Shown here piece after piece: positions 47,292 to 58,983 of a DNA stretch of 64,000 bases. Numbering within the stretch: position 1 is the stretch's first letter; the number at the start of each line of letters is the position of its first letter. Position numbers and translations under genes: made by a program. This stretch comes from Diadema setosum (lineage: Eukaryota > Echinodermata > Echinoidea > Diadematoida > Diadematidae). The stretch is from positions 37,136,277 through 37,200,276 of the forward strand of contig CM067066.1 in the NCBI GenBank assembly GCA_033980235.1, read 5' to 3'. The notes beneath the pieces were generated by a model. That model ran no database searches, had not been told where the DNA came from, and worked only from the letters and a program-made list of their open reading frames with translations.

Positions 47292-48328
47292 CTTTACATG
47301 ACGTAGGGTGACGAAAAGTAATCACCTTCATAGACATAATCTTCCTCAATGGAGAGTGACTAGTCATAACGCAATGAGACATCCGAGTTTGGCACCTATA
47401 CTTCAAATATTTTTGAGTAGCGATATCGAACATGGGTTCCAAAAGAATAAGACAATTGTGACTCCAATCTCTTGAACCTTCTTAAGCATGCACCTGACTC
47501 CTGCTCATGACGTAGTAAAACATGTGTTTTTTACGAATCGTTTGTTTATCCAAGTTTTAAAGATGCCATGAAACATTTCACAAGAAAAAAAAAACCCGAA
47601 TACAGTAGTTGGCATTTCTCATTGCTGCTGTTGCTTGTTCTAATGGAACTGCAGTAGTCCTCGTACTCACAGTATGATCATGGAGCTTAATGGTATGTTT
47701 ATGCTTTTCACAAGACAATAAATTTATACAGCTGTAGGGCCTAAACAGATTATATTTCATCTCGCAACCATCGGAATGATATGTCTTGGGTAACAAAAAC
47801 GTTATAGATACTTTTCTTATAAACAAATCCCTTCTGATACTAATAATCACAGATCAGTATCTGCATCAAACTTCATGAAGCATACGTACACTTTCATCTA
47901 CATTTTCAGTTCTTATCTAGTTGTGCGAACACTTTATTTTACCATCGACAAGAGACGTATATATAGTGTGTATTGTGTGCGAGGTCTCTTGCAGGTTTTC
48001 TTGGGTGATTCTAGCGACGGGAGAAGCCTGTCAGACGTTTGCCGTTAAATACCAAGGGGACCGTTATGTCAATACACATCTGACCCCAGTTTAAATACTC
48101 TTTACCCCATCATGTGGCTTTAATTAGTTGGGTTGCCAGGTGCTAAAGACGAAGGGAAAACAAAAAACCGGGCATGCCGGAAGCAAGGACGACTGTTGTA
48201 CGACGTGGAAGAGAGACGTTAGCTGATTACACCTTAGAGAAATGTAGATGACAATAAATATAAAACTGGGTCGCAACCTAATATTCGCCTTATATATTTC
48301 ATGTCAGTTCACTGTAATCAGTCACTGT

Positions 48329-48595
48329 GAGCGCAGTGGTATAGTGGATGAACTCTAAACTTGAAGCCCCGGGACCTGAAGCCCCCGAGTTCGAATTCTG
48401 CCTGACGATGCGTAATACATCCTCTGGCAAGATGTTTAACCCGCCCAAATACATCTTTACAAGACAGACAGCAACGTCGCGTTCAACATTGACCCAACTT
48501 GAGCAAGACACTGTAGTTCGTTGGATAGTTGCAGTCTTTCCTCTTCACGCGAATGGATGATGCACAAGGTGACTTTTTTGTTGTTGTTAAAAGTG
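48329..48595 (+). repeat. tRNA-derived SINE (probable)
   Basis: The head has an A-box-like TGGTATAGTGG (about 48337-48347) and a B-box-like GAGTTCGAATTC (about 48388-48399), spaced as in a tRNA, followed by about 170 bases of unrelated body and a ttgttgttg tail. The cloverleaf is degenerate, so it is not a working tRNA gene. The right boundary is approximate. Confidence 0.6.
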
Positions 48596-49293
48596 CAACC
48601 CTCTCGGCCTCCCCTCCCACCCCCACAACAAATAAACTAATTTCTCTCCGAAGTCCCGCCTAACTGGTGTATAGGAATAATAAATTCCCTATACAGTATC
48701 TCAACATAAATCATTCTATGGCGATAACCATGTTTTGACAACCTGTCTATTATCAACAAGTGGGGCTTTTTCATTAGTCTCATTAATCATTCAGTGCTTC
48801 AACGCTATAGTCATGGCGATCACAATATGAAAACAAATCATTTACTTGTATCAAGCTATGGCACATACATGCTCGCTTTCGATATGTAGTGCATGCTTCA
48901 CTGCCCGTTTTGAAGATAAAAAGGATGTACAATGAAACGTACTTTTGCTTTTACGAATTAGTAGTATAATTAATTCCCCTTCCATGTTGGGTTTTTTTTT
49001 TTCGTAGACCGAGTTTCAAATAGTCATTCTCGCCAATAATCATCCCTCGCTGAATATTTTCTTTTCATCCCTGCGTTAATTATGGCGCCGAGACTTCGAT
49101 TGATTCAAGCGAATGAGAACACCGACTGACTTCGCAGAATAGCTGCCAGTATTGTATGAGGATATTTGGAAGGATCGATCTATTAGAATTAGGTGTCATG
49201 GACATGACATTTAATCAATTTAAGTTTGGTCGGAGTAAACACGGTCGTGCAATGAAAAATATAGAGAGATGATACTCCATTCGTAGACAAGAT

Positions 49294-49332
49294 AGATGAT
49301 AGATATATAAATAGATAGATATATAGATAGAC

Positions 49333-49376
<44 letters not shown>

Positions 49377-49377
49377 G

Positions 49378-49423
<46 letters not shown>
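49294..49423. repeat. (GATA)n-(TA)n compound microsatellite
   Basis: GATA units to about 49374, then a TA run of about 42 bases (49380-49421). Open frames over it are Tyr-Ile repeats and are artefacts. A GA-rich tract follows to about 49490. Confidence 0.97.
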
Positions 49424-49424
<1 letters not shown>

Positions 49425-49795
49425 AATAGTGGTGGGAAGAGAGAAAAAAGAAAGAGAGAGAGAGGGAGAGAGGGGGGAGGGAAGGAAAGAAATATATCAC
49501 ATTCTCTTATTTATAGAAAGGAGGCGAACTCAAAATTATGAAGGTCTACGCTACATGTCTTAATTTTCAACCATAAACCTGATATGTTTATTAGAAATTA
49601 GATGCTATACACTGGATAATGAAGTAAGGATGGGAGCTTGATTTTTCTGTTTCACGACACAAATTGTGTCAACTCTTTAGAATAAGCAGTAAGAAAAACG
49701 GTCCAATCTCCGTGGGAAAACAAGTACACATTGAACTCAACACCCACAAACGAACATTCAACTGGATAACACAGTGCAATATAACAACTAGTTTA

Positions 49796-49890
49796 CCAGG
49801 GGCGGATTCAAGAATTCCGTAAAGGGGGGCGCACCCCCTCCCATTTTTTGTAGGCGCGCGCCCGGTAAGCCCCCTCTGGATCCGCCACTG
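49796..49890. mobile_element. CAGGGGCGGATTC foldback element, copy 3
   Basis: About 95 bp with ends CAGGGGCGGATTCAAG and CTGGATCCGCCACTG and a G-run/C-run core. The shortest of three copies in the window. It shares aattccgtaaaggggg with copy 2. Confidence 0.8.
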
Positions 49891-51978
49891 TATACACAGC
49901 CCTGCCGCTGTATACAGTCGCATGACGTCTGGTCGGGCTAAGTGCAATACACACCACAAGAGGGAGATATACCAAACACGTTGAAGATGAAAGAAAGAGA
50001 GACTCGTGAACTAAACGATAATCTAAATCACAAAAATTCAGCAAATAATGCAAGTAATGACCTCCACTCAAACTTACTGGCAGGAACGGTATTCATATCA
50101 TCTGTATTGTCATCAACATTGTAATTTGTGACTACAGTAGTAATGCATGTATCATAACTGCTACATGTATCAAAATGTGTTTTTTTTCCGATGCATAGCA
50201 GCAAATTAACATGAGAACGAATCATAAGAACATTCATATGCTCAGCACTGCTGCCAATCTATGTTCTACAATTTCTGCATATTGTAGTTGAAAAATTCTT
50301 TAAATAAAATGCAGTGACCGAGTGGTTCTCTTGAATTTCAAATGTTTGATTAATCACACTGAACACTTAAATTAAAAATGGAGAGGTCTATTACTCCGAG
50401 TCAAGAATGTGTTGCAGGCATCAGTTTTTTTTTTTCTGTCTTTATTTTTTACTTCTGTATTTTATTTCTAATGTGATCAAAAGTATTTCCAGAGTGCAAA
50501 TGCGAAGAATGAGAAAGTGAAAACAAAAAATGCTGAAGGCCCTTAATACTGAATCTGTGGCAGAAGAGACCATGAAGACAGAGGAGCAAAGATAAAAATA
50601 TAAAATCGTGAGATTTTATTCCAAAATTATGCAAATTTCCCTCTAGTGGATAGAACACACAATCATAGACATACCTACACACACCAATAGATATTTCTAT
50701 ATTTTCATGCATACATACACACACTCAAACTAACACTAATGTTCATTTTAGGTGTTGATTTGCCATACAATCGGTAGTAAATGAAACCACAGTCAATGTG
50801 CATAGGTGTATCACCATGTCAAAATCTTTATTGCAAATGAGAATTTTTTGTGTATCGTCAAGTAACCTGACAACTGCCAGAAACAGTACAGACGTATCTC
50901 AATTCATACAGAAGTGTCAATAAGTACATTTCACAAATTTGGAGAGTAGGTTGATCTTTGTGAAACTTACAAAATTCATGTCATAACACAAATGCATCAT
51001 ACATTGTGTTCAAAGTGAAATATCTAAACCTTTTCTCTTAAAAAGTGATAATCCTTCTGGTACACTCTCTCAACATGGTTCCTGATCACAAATTCAACCA
51101 CCAATGAATTGTCTCAGAAGTCTAAATTTGCTAAATATTATGCTCGCATATGTATGTAGCATATACATGTATCACTATGTGTCCAGCACATACAATGTCA
51201 ACAAGTGATAGGAGAAAGCAAATAGACATAATATCTCAGATAACATGGCAGAGCTTCACATAACATCAGAACTTTTTGAAGAACCATTGTTTCAAAGGAC
51301 TGTGGAGAATAATCTTTTGTTTGTTTGTTTGTTTGTTTTTTAGGCAGAAGTAATCTCAATGCAGGTTATATTGATTCCATCTGTGAAAACATCACTACGT
51401 ACTGACATCCTTCACTCTATATCACCAAACTAGATATCATATAAAACTATAATACAAGATATCAACTGCATTCATGATAACCTAAAATGTTCAAAGTGAT
51501 AGCCCTTTTAAAGCCCTCTAAATAGGTCAGTTTACAAGTGTCTGCAGATGCCTATATGCATTTTGCAATTATGGGCCTACAACATTTGGCAAATTATTCA
51601 ATTCATATGATTTCCTTGAATACATGTAATCTAGTTAGTATCCATCAGTTTTTGCCATGCAAGAGAAGCCTCACACAAACTTTCAGGTTGAAAGGCACAA
51701 CTATGAACACTTTGGATATGCTAGCACCCAGGCCATCTCTTATCAAATGTTATCTGAGGTGGGCATTTGACATAGAAATATAAGATGATAAATTTCTTCT
51801 CAAGCTATGCAACATACCTAGTGTTAAAAATGTGTTGCAAAACTTTTATCCACTTCCTTGCAATGCTCAACTCATCTTCCTGTCACTTCAAGACTGCAGA
51901 AATTTCAACAGACACTTCCCCACCCAGGTTGGTTTTTCTTTAGAGCCAAATGGTAAAACTTGTAAATCACCACAATCT
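49891..51978. other. Intergenic, nothing recognised
   Basis: About 2 kb of AT-rich sequence with poly-T and TTTG runs (for example 51316-51338). No open frame has domain support and no element ends were found. Confidence 0.5.
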
Positions 51979-53001
51979 CTTAAAGATAATAAAAAGTTTT
52001 GGTACCTCAAAAGTGTCCTTGAATTTCCTTGTCTTAGTTTGTGTTTCAGGTTAAAGTACCTTTCATATAACTAACACTGTGAGACTTACTCGCCCCAAAC
52101 ATGTCTTAGTAATCATGCAATTAACTGCGATCAGCAGCCCCATACGCATAGCGACCAGCAGTCCCATACGCATAGCGTAATCGGGCTTCGCATTGTAGCA
52201 TTCAGGATCATGACAGATTTAGTATCGTACGGTAAATGTAAACTTAAAATCCCATAAATTCGTCAATTTAAAGACTTACCAATTAAGTTGAAGTATTGAA
52301 AACAGGCTTCGGGCAACATTTGGTTCTGCCTATAGTCCCTTTCTGTTCGAATTGATGACTGAATGTGACTCGGTCGACAGGACAGGAGAGCTACATACAG
52401 TACACTGAATACTACGGCCACCGCATGCGAACACATCACATGCACACAGATTTCAAATCCATGAACGGATAAGATGTTTGTGTGCGCATGCACTGGCCAT
52501 GGCATCCAGTGTATGTAGCTCTCCCAAGGTCCTCTCGACCGAGTCACATTCAGTCATCAATTCAAACAGAAAGGGACTATTGGCAGAACCAAACGATGTT
52601 CGAAGCCTGTTTTTAATACTTCAACTTAATTGGTAAGTCTTCAAATCGAAGAAATTTTTGGATTTTAAGTTGACATTTACCTGTGATACTAATTCTGTCA
52701 TGATCCTGAATGCTACAATGCGAAGCCCCATTACGCTAGGCGTATGGGGCTGCTGGTCGCAGTTAGCTATGCGTACAATGGGCTGCACGCTGCTGGTCGC
52801 AGTCAGTGGTTTCGTACAATATTTATCGACGCTGTACAGCGTCGGCTCTGGTACGAAACCATTATTGCATGATTACTAAGACATGAGAGCACTGTGGGGC
52901 GAGTAATTCTCACAGACAACGTACTTTAACCTGAAACACAAACCAAGACAAGGAAATTCAGGGAAGCTTTTGAGGTACCAAAACTGTTTATTATCTTTAA
53001 A
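51979..53001. repeat. Large imperfect palindrome, about 1 kb
   Basis: The left arm (about 51979-52435) is repeated in inverted orientation as the right arm (about 52500-53001). Matching blocks include ttttggtacctcaaaag, aatttccttgtctta, cattgtagcattcaggatca, acttaccaattaagttgaag, agtccctttctgtt and tgactgaatgtgactcggtc. The loop of about 65 bases is itself self-complementary (gcatgcgaacaca / tgtgtgcgcatgc). The right arm has about 60-90 extra bases, including the hairpin 52808-52860. No coding capacity. Confidence 0.9.
52808..52860. repeat. 53-bp hairpin inserted in the right palindrome arm
   Basis: The ends ggtttcgtac and gtacgaaacc pair, and the centre is the perfect 18-base palindrome cgacgctgtacagcgtcg. 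It is absent from the matching position of the left arm, so it was gained in one arm or lost from the other. Confidence 0.75.
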
Positions 53002-53426
53002 CTTGCCGATTAGTGTGCTTGAAACAGACATCACATAAACGTCATGGAACATGCACACTAAAGGCAGCATACATAATGAATTGGCATGATTACTTCAATT
53101 TCAAAACCATTGCCACACATGTCCATAATTTTGAAATCCTTTAGTTGGGTCTGACAGCAATGTCTTCATAACACTCTTATGCAAGCCTGCTGTAATGGTG
53201 TCCTCTTTACATATACATGTATTCTTTGTGAGAAAAGAGAAGAGACAGATAAAGAATAAAACAACAAATGATGTCACTCACATATTACTGTCCATAGTGC
53301 TACAGAGTTTACTTACAAAATTTAATGTAGGAAGGCATGACCAACATGAATTTGGTGATTCTGCATTGCTTTCTTGGTACGGTATACAAACTTTGAAGAG
53401 AACTGCTAGGGAATTTGAGGGAATTG

Positions 53427-54475
53427 TCACTATCGCCAATGACGTAAAAAGTACCCGGATGTTGATTTAAGTGGCATTTACGGTGCATTATGGGATAATC
53501 CGGTAGCAAAGTCACTTCCGTTCGTACGCACGTGATACGTGACTAATGCTATTTACACACAAAACCGACCGTATTCTACGTGTACTTCCTGTTTTCTCGA
53601 CTTGAATTACAGCTTTAATATGATTTGAAATTTCTCCATTCTTAAGAAATTGCTGTTAATACGACTATTGGTTGTTGCTGCGAAGCTGCCATGTGTTGTT
53701 CGCACGACAATAAATGAAAAAAATCTGCAGAAATAGGACCCTTACTGGCATGCGAGACGTGACATGGCCGCGTGGGTAAAGTTTGCGGGTGACTCCACAG
53801 CGCAATATGTGCACGCGCGACTTACTAGGTAGTGGTAGTAGCACTAGGTAGTAGGCATAGAGTTGTATTGTACACAGCTCTATGGTAGTAGGCATAGTGC
53901 CTACGTACGTACATTGTGATTGTACGTATAGATCTACTGTACTTACTTGGAAGAAGTTGCTTCGGAGACAGGATAAGTTCATGATCACTGGTCGTTCCTG
54001 ATTGTGTTCGTGACATTTCGACAGAGAACAAATAAAAAAAAAAGATGGGCATTCTATGACGATATCCAGGTGGGTGAATATTTTCCAGCATATTTTCAGC
54101 GTATGCAGAGATGACTGATCTGTGATGTGCACATCGATCGCATGATCAAGCAGTACGCTGTACCGGTATGTGTTAGCTTATGCGCTGCGTGCAGCGGTGC
54201 ATGCTAATGCAAGGCCGGCCGCCGGCGGGGACTCGACTACAGTGTACGAGTACTAGTATGACAGGCCTGGCCACTCGCTGGCTCGGGTGGTACAGCCGCC
54301 TACTATACTGTACTAGTATCCGTGGTCGGCGCGGCACTATAGCTAAGGTACACGTACGCGCACGGTAGCGTTGTGCAAATTATCCCCCGCGCCGGAAGTG
54401 CCCTTGCTACCAAGTGCAATAAATCCTGACGAAAAAGCCACATCCGCGTACTTTTTACGTCATTGGCGATAGCGA
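53427..54475. mobile_element. 1049-bp inverted-repeat element with GAATTG duplication
   Basis: The ends TCACTATCGCCAATGACGTA and TACGTCATTGGCGATAGCGA are inverted repeats, and pairing continues past gtaaaaagtac and cggatg, with weaker similarity (ggtagcaa...cacttcc) further in. Both ends are flanked by GAATTG (53421-53426 and 54476-54481). The interior is unusually GC-rich near 54210-54410 and has no recognised open frame. Confidence 0.87.
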
Positions 54476-54639
54476 GAATTGCATCACGTTGGCATTTTGA
54501 ATGAGAGAGGAAATCAAAATTACTAGACTGCCACTGCGACATAAGCTCCTGCCTGCACCAGTGAATGCAGCAAATGATGAATAAACATCCAAGAAATAGG
54601 AGTGTAAAACATGTCGGACAAGGAGATGGTTTGGGGGCT

Positions 54640-54885
54640 TTTGAGGGTCACATCTCAACAAGGGACAGACACACCACACTGCTGCCCACTGTACCCCTTC
54701 CTGGTCATTCTACCCAACTTGGTTTGACTTTGTGAGCAAGCTACCACACACAGAACCAATGGTTTTAAGTGCCCCCACTAGGCTATGGGGGATCCCTTAC
54801 ATGCACAGCTGCTACAGCAAGTGGACTTGAACCAGGAACCTCACAATTGAGACACTGCGATTTCAACCTCTGAGCCAGGAAAAAT
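54640..54885 (-). repeat. tRNA-derived SINE (probable), minus strand
   Basis: On the minus strand an A-box TGGCTCAGAGG (54867-54877) is followed by a B-box GGTTCAAGTCC (54823-54833) with tRNA spacing. A body of about 180 bases follows; its end is approximate. The head is degenerate outside the boxes, so this is a SINE or tRNA pseudogene rather than a functional tRNA. It lies just past the 3' end of the MULE-derived gene. Confidence 0.6.
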
Positions 54886-54967
54886 GACATCCACTGTGCC
54901 TATGACTGTGAATGCAGATCGATGGTACATGACCAAACACTACAAGCCACAGACTTGTCAATCCCGA

Positions 54968-55377
54968 TCACAGTTGTTCAGTTCGTGGTCGTTTAGTTCC
55001 TTTGGGCTTTGACCCTCTTGCTGCACGCTTCTTACTTGTTGGCGCTTCCTTCATCCCGGTGGGGGCCTCTTTCATCCTGGAGGGGGCCTCCTTCGTCCTG
55101 GTGGGGGCCTCCTTTGTCCTGGAGGGAGCCTCCTTCATCCTGGAGGGGGCCTCCTTCGTCCTGGTGGGGGCCTCCTTCTTCCTTGGGGCGGTGGTGATTG
55201 ATTCCGGATACTTGCCAAAGGTGCGTAATGCCCCGGCAAGCTTAGCATCATTGGCAACGTTGTGATCATACTGTTTGAGCATTACCAGAATGGCAGGCCG
55301 GAAGATGTCTGGTTTGGCAATGAGTTTTGTGTGCAGGTCGGAAAACATGTTCTCTAAACGCTGTTTAATTTCCGCAT
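54968..55377 (-). CDS. MULE-derived gene, last exon with basic repeat tail
   Basis: 410-nt exon after acceptor ccaatgcag. It encodes DAEIKQRLENMFSDLHTKLI, a helical segment, then TTAPRK, seven KEAP-type heptads and a Lys/Arg-rich end (AARGSKPKGTKRPRTEQL) that could serve as a nuclear localisation signal. TGA stop at 54968-54970. Confidence 0.85.
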
Positions 55378-58300
55378 CTGCATTGGTACGACATGAATGG
55401 AAAAACAAGAACCACATGAACAATAATCCTCAAGGCAAAGATGAGAAGATGGCACGCTATGGGGAAAGAGAAAAGATATGATAGGAAACAAGGAATATAA
55501 TACAAGCTGTCAGATATATGTCAGCGGAAATTCTACTGCAGATTAAGATTGGTGATTATGATAAAAAGCCACCATAAAAGACAAACAGTAGTATGGTGTG
55601 CTACAAATATGGTGTAGTCTTTAAAAATAGGAACCTAACACAATGGCATCCCTAATTGTGAAGTAACAGAAAGACAAGTCCAAATTACATAGAAAAAGAA
55701 AACTGATTTTCATTGACACAGTGTTGATGTTGCATTATACGCTTCTCTTTTTCCTTCAGCTTAGTCTTTATCAAGTAAACCATTAATTCTATGAACCACA
55801 GACTCATATATCACAATCAAGTGCAAATCATTAGTGGAAAATTTATCATTTAAAAAAAAAAAACTCCTATAAATAAGACCACACTATACTATTTTGATTT
55901 TAATGCAAAGTTGTAAATGGCTGAAATCTGAAATCTAGATTTGTTAGAGAATTTTTCAAGTGTGAAATTGTGATATTTTGATTGCATTCCTGTTTTGAAG
56001 GGGGAGGGGGTCAAATGGAACATGAAAATGTCCTTTGGGTGATGACGATTCAGCCTACAGATGGTCATGGGAAAATAAATGAAGAAAACAAACCAGTGAG
56101 TTGCTTGGCACACTCTTTAGACAGAATGCGGACCGTGGCCTGCTGATCGTTTGCCTTGTTTGCGTTCCCTGTTGCCTGCGGAGCCTGTTGATTGGTTGCA
56201 GACCCGGCTGAAGGATCAGCCGAAGTGCCACTGGGCTGCAGTCCTGCAAACCAGCTCTTGGACGGTACATCGCATCCTTAGATTGGGGTGGAACAAGAGC
56301 AGCAACAGTGAATCAAATCACAGATAGCAACAGCCTAATTTTTCTCTTGCAAAATCTGTCCATCCGCCAGTCTGTCAGTCTGTCTGTCTGTGTCTGTTTG
56401 TCTGTCTGTCTGAGTTTATCCCTTTCTCACTGAGCATGAAACTTACCACACTAACTCTCACAAAGTGCGTCAATAGCATCACAACACAAATGAACACAGA
56501 CACATCTCTCTGCAACACAGGAGAGCATCCAATGAAATTTGCACATACCTCTCGCAATCTTGTACAGGAGCGCTCTCGTGTCCTGGTCAGTGACGGGAGT
56601 ACACACATTGAGGGATGGAACATCAAAGAACTTGGCTACAGCTGCTTGATGTTTACAATGGCTGCCTGTTTTCCCTGCTGGACAGGTACAGTGGCCCACC
56701 GTGGTGTTGACCATGTACTCCTGTTCATCCTTGTTTCCACTTGTCACAGCATAGTCGGTGACTGTTACCTGCCAAAGAAGGAAAAAAAAGGCATCGCAAG
56801 GGAAATGAGATGATTGGAAGCATTGTGTGGAGCTGCCATCAGCATTAGCAAATTCTCTCTCTTTGATCAAATGTAAAGTGGTGGATATGATGACATGTTT
56901 CTGACATCACAGGGACTTCTTTTCAATATTCAAAATTGCCAAGATGAAAACAGAGTGAAATCAAACATACAGGACAATGAAAGCTTTGTCATTACAATCT
57001 GCAAAAAGAGAGAAATTTGTGGAATATAAAAGTTTGTCAAGTTTTCATACAATAGTGATTATATTGGTAACATACAATTTAGATGCAATTGCCAGCCAAA
57101 TGTACATCAGTAATTTGGTAGATATAACAACTGCACAAATCACCTTTGATGCATCATGACTGGTCATTGATAATTTCATACACAGATTATGGTTCCTTCT
57201 ATTGCCATCCATTATACACAAATGGAATTTATAGAAGATATGTGTGTGTGCATTTTAGAGAGACTTATGATACATGGATTTCTTTCTTCAGTGTCCTACA
57301 GATTTGCCTACCAATTATTGAAATGTGTTCATATGTGTGAACGATGATTCAAAATGTTCATTGTTGTTGAATATGAATACCTATCAGCATTTCACATGAT
57401 GTTTGCATTTCTGCATTTTGAGATTACATTAGTTAGGTTCAGATGGTGATCTCTAACCTCGAGGATAGCTAACCTTGAGGACAGGCTAGTAGTTAGGCAC
57501 TGTGTAGATGCACTCGTTGATAGCTATCTTGAAGTGTTAACTCGAAGATAGCTATCCACGAGATATATCAGGGTTAGCACTTTTTCAACGAGCGGTGGGG
57601 GGTCCCCACTCGCAGTTAGGCATTGTGTGGAGAGAACTTGTTGATAGGAACTTGTAGATAAGCCAAGTTACGAGGGGCAGTGAGCCTATCCTCGAGTTAG
57701 CTACCCTCGAGGTTAGGGATCACTGTCTGAACGTAACTATTGCTACCAAAGTATACAAATAATATACGAATATACAAAATATATGAATATTGCACCAAGG
57801 CAAAAACCACAATATTCTCTGCTGTCCAATGTATCTCCCACTTCATGTCAAGACAACAAAAGCCCCCTTTGGTCAAGAAATTTTACTGAGAAGGAGTAGG
57901 GTAACATAAGCTTACCTGTCTGATATTGTCCTTGGAGACACTCTTGCCCTTCAGCTTGTAGCGTGGGGTGATAACATCGCTGTCAGGGCGACCGTTTGCT
58001 GCATCCAGGATTCTCTGCTGGTAGCGATCCTGGAAACTAGATGCCAGAAAGCGCACCAGCTGAGTGAAGCTGAAACCTTTGGTTTTGTCCACAATTTCAT
58101 CCTTAAGCACCCTCATGGCTGCTTTGCAGAAGTTGTTGGGAAGATTGGCCTTCAGGTAGTCAGACTGTGCCAACATCCACTCTTGTCTCCTCTGGTAGTG
58201 GACAGCAATGAAATCTTTAAATGACCTATCAAGGAAGAGGAGCGAAAAATGGTGCATCAATTAATGACTCAATCATTTAGTGAAAAGATGTGCAAAATCT

Positions 58301-58949
58301 TCTTGTGATCAGTATCATTAATTTACAGGAAGAACATCTCCTAGAATGGAGCCTCCTAAACAGAATTTTAACTAATTGTACTGAGATAACTATTTTTCTC
58401 TTTGCCTAAATCAAAGGTTTTCATAAGACCAAATCAAAATGTCCACTGACTGTGCAAAAAATACACAAATAGTGAATGGTCACAAGAGCGATGTTACAAG
58501 ATTTCACACTCGGTGAAAGATCAAGGTGTTCTAACCAACAAGGCAAAGCCAAGTTGAATACTGTGCCTCATCTTTCACCAAGTGTGAAATCTTGCTCCAT
58601 TTCTTGAGTAAAGACCAAACACTATTTGTTTTACACAACACCTTGGATGTCAACAGATGTGGTTCACACAAATTCTTGAATTTAGCACAGAAATGCCAAC
58701 CAATTCCTGTGAAAGGCAAATGAGTAGCACAGTCACAGTCCATTTGAAACCGATGGGTTTTGCAGTTGTTTACATCTGAGTGACAAAATACATGTTTGTA
58801 ATTGTTGAGTGCGTGTAGCAAATGCTTGTTCATTGTGACATCACAGCCATGCAATGGAACAAAAACTTTTGAGTCAATTGTGAGTTTAGCATGGGAGTCA
58901 ATGGAAATTGGTGATGTCAGCCATACAATATCCATTTTCCCCAGTCCAT

Positions 58950-58983
<34 letters not shown>

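Larger units (their letters stand above)
55378..57915 (-). other. MULE-derived gene, introns between exons 5 and 8 (with exons 56094-56276 and 56549-56768)
   Basis: AT-rich introns. A short (TCTG)n tract is at about 56367-56412. The intron 56769-57915 contains the small member of the AGTTACGTTCAGA family at 57431-57738. Nothing else was recognised. Confidence 0.65.

Noticed and set aside
48329..48405. A functional tRNA gene
   Set aside because: A and B boxes are present but the stems do not form a proper cloverleaf; better explained as a SINE head.
49189..49500. Tyr/Ile/Ser-rich open frames
   Set aside because: They read through GATA and TA microsatellites.
51832..53070. Matching open frames in the two palindrome arms (FWYLKS..EFPCL)
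   Set aside because: They match because the arms are inverted copies. The frames are short, lack conserved motifs and are not kept open across the arms.
53665..54132. 155-residue open frame inside the 1049-bp element
   Set aside because: No transposase-like motif, composition like the surrounding non-coding DNA, and an overlapping equally long frame on the same strand.
55002..55265. Plus-strand frame with repeated VGASF units
   Set aside because: It is the antisense of the KEAP heptad minisatellite; the minus strand has domain context and splice support.
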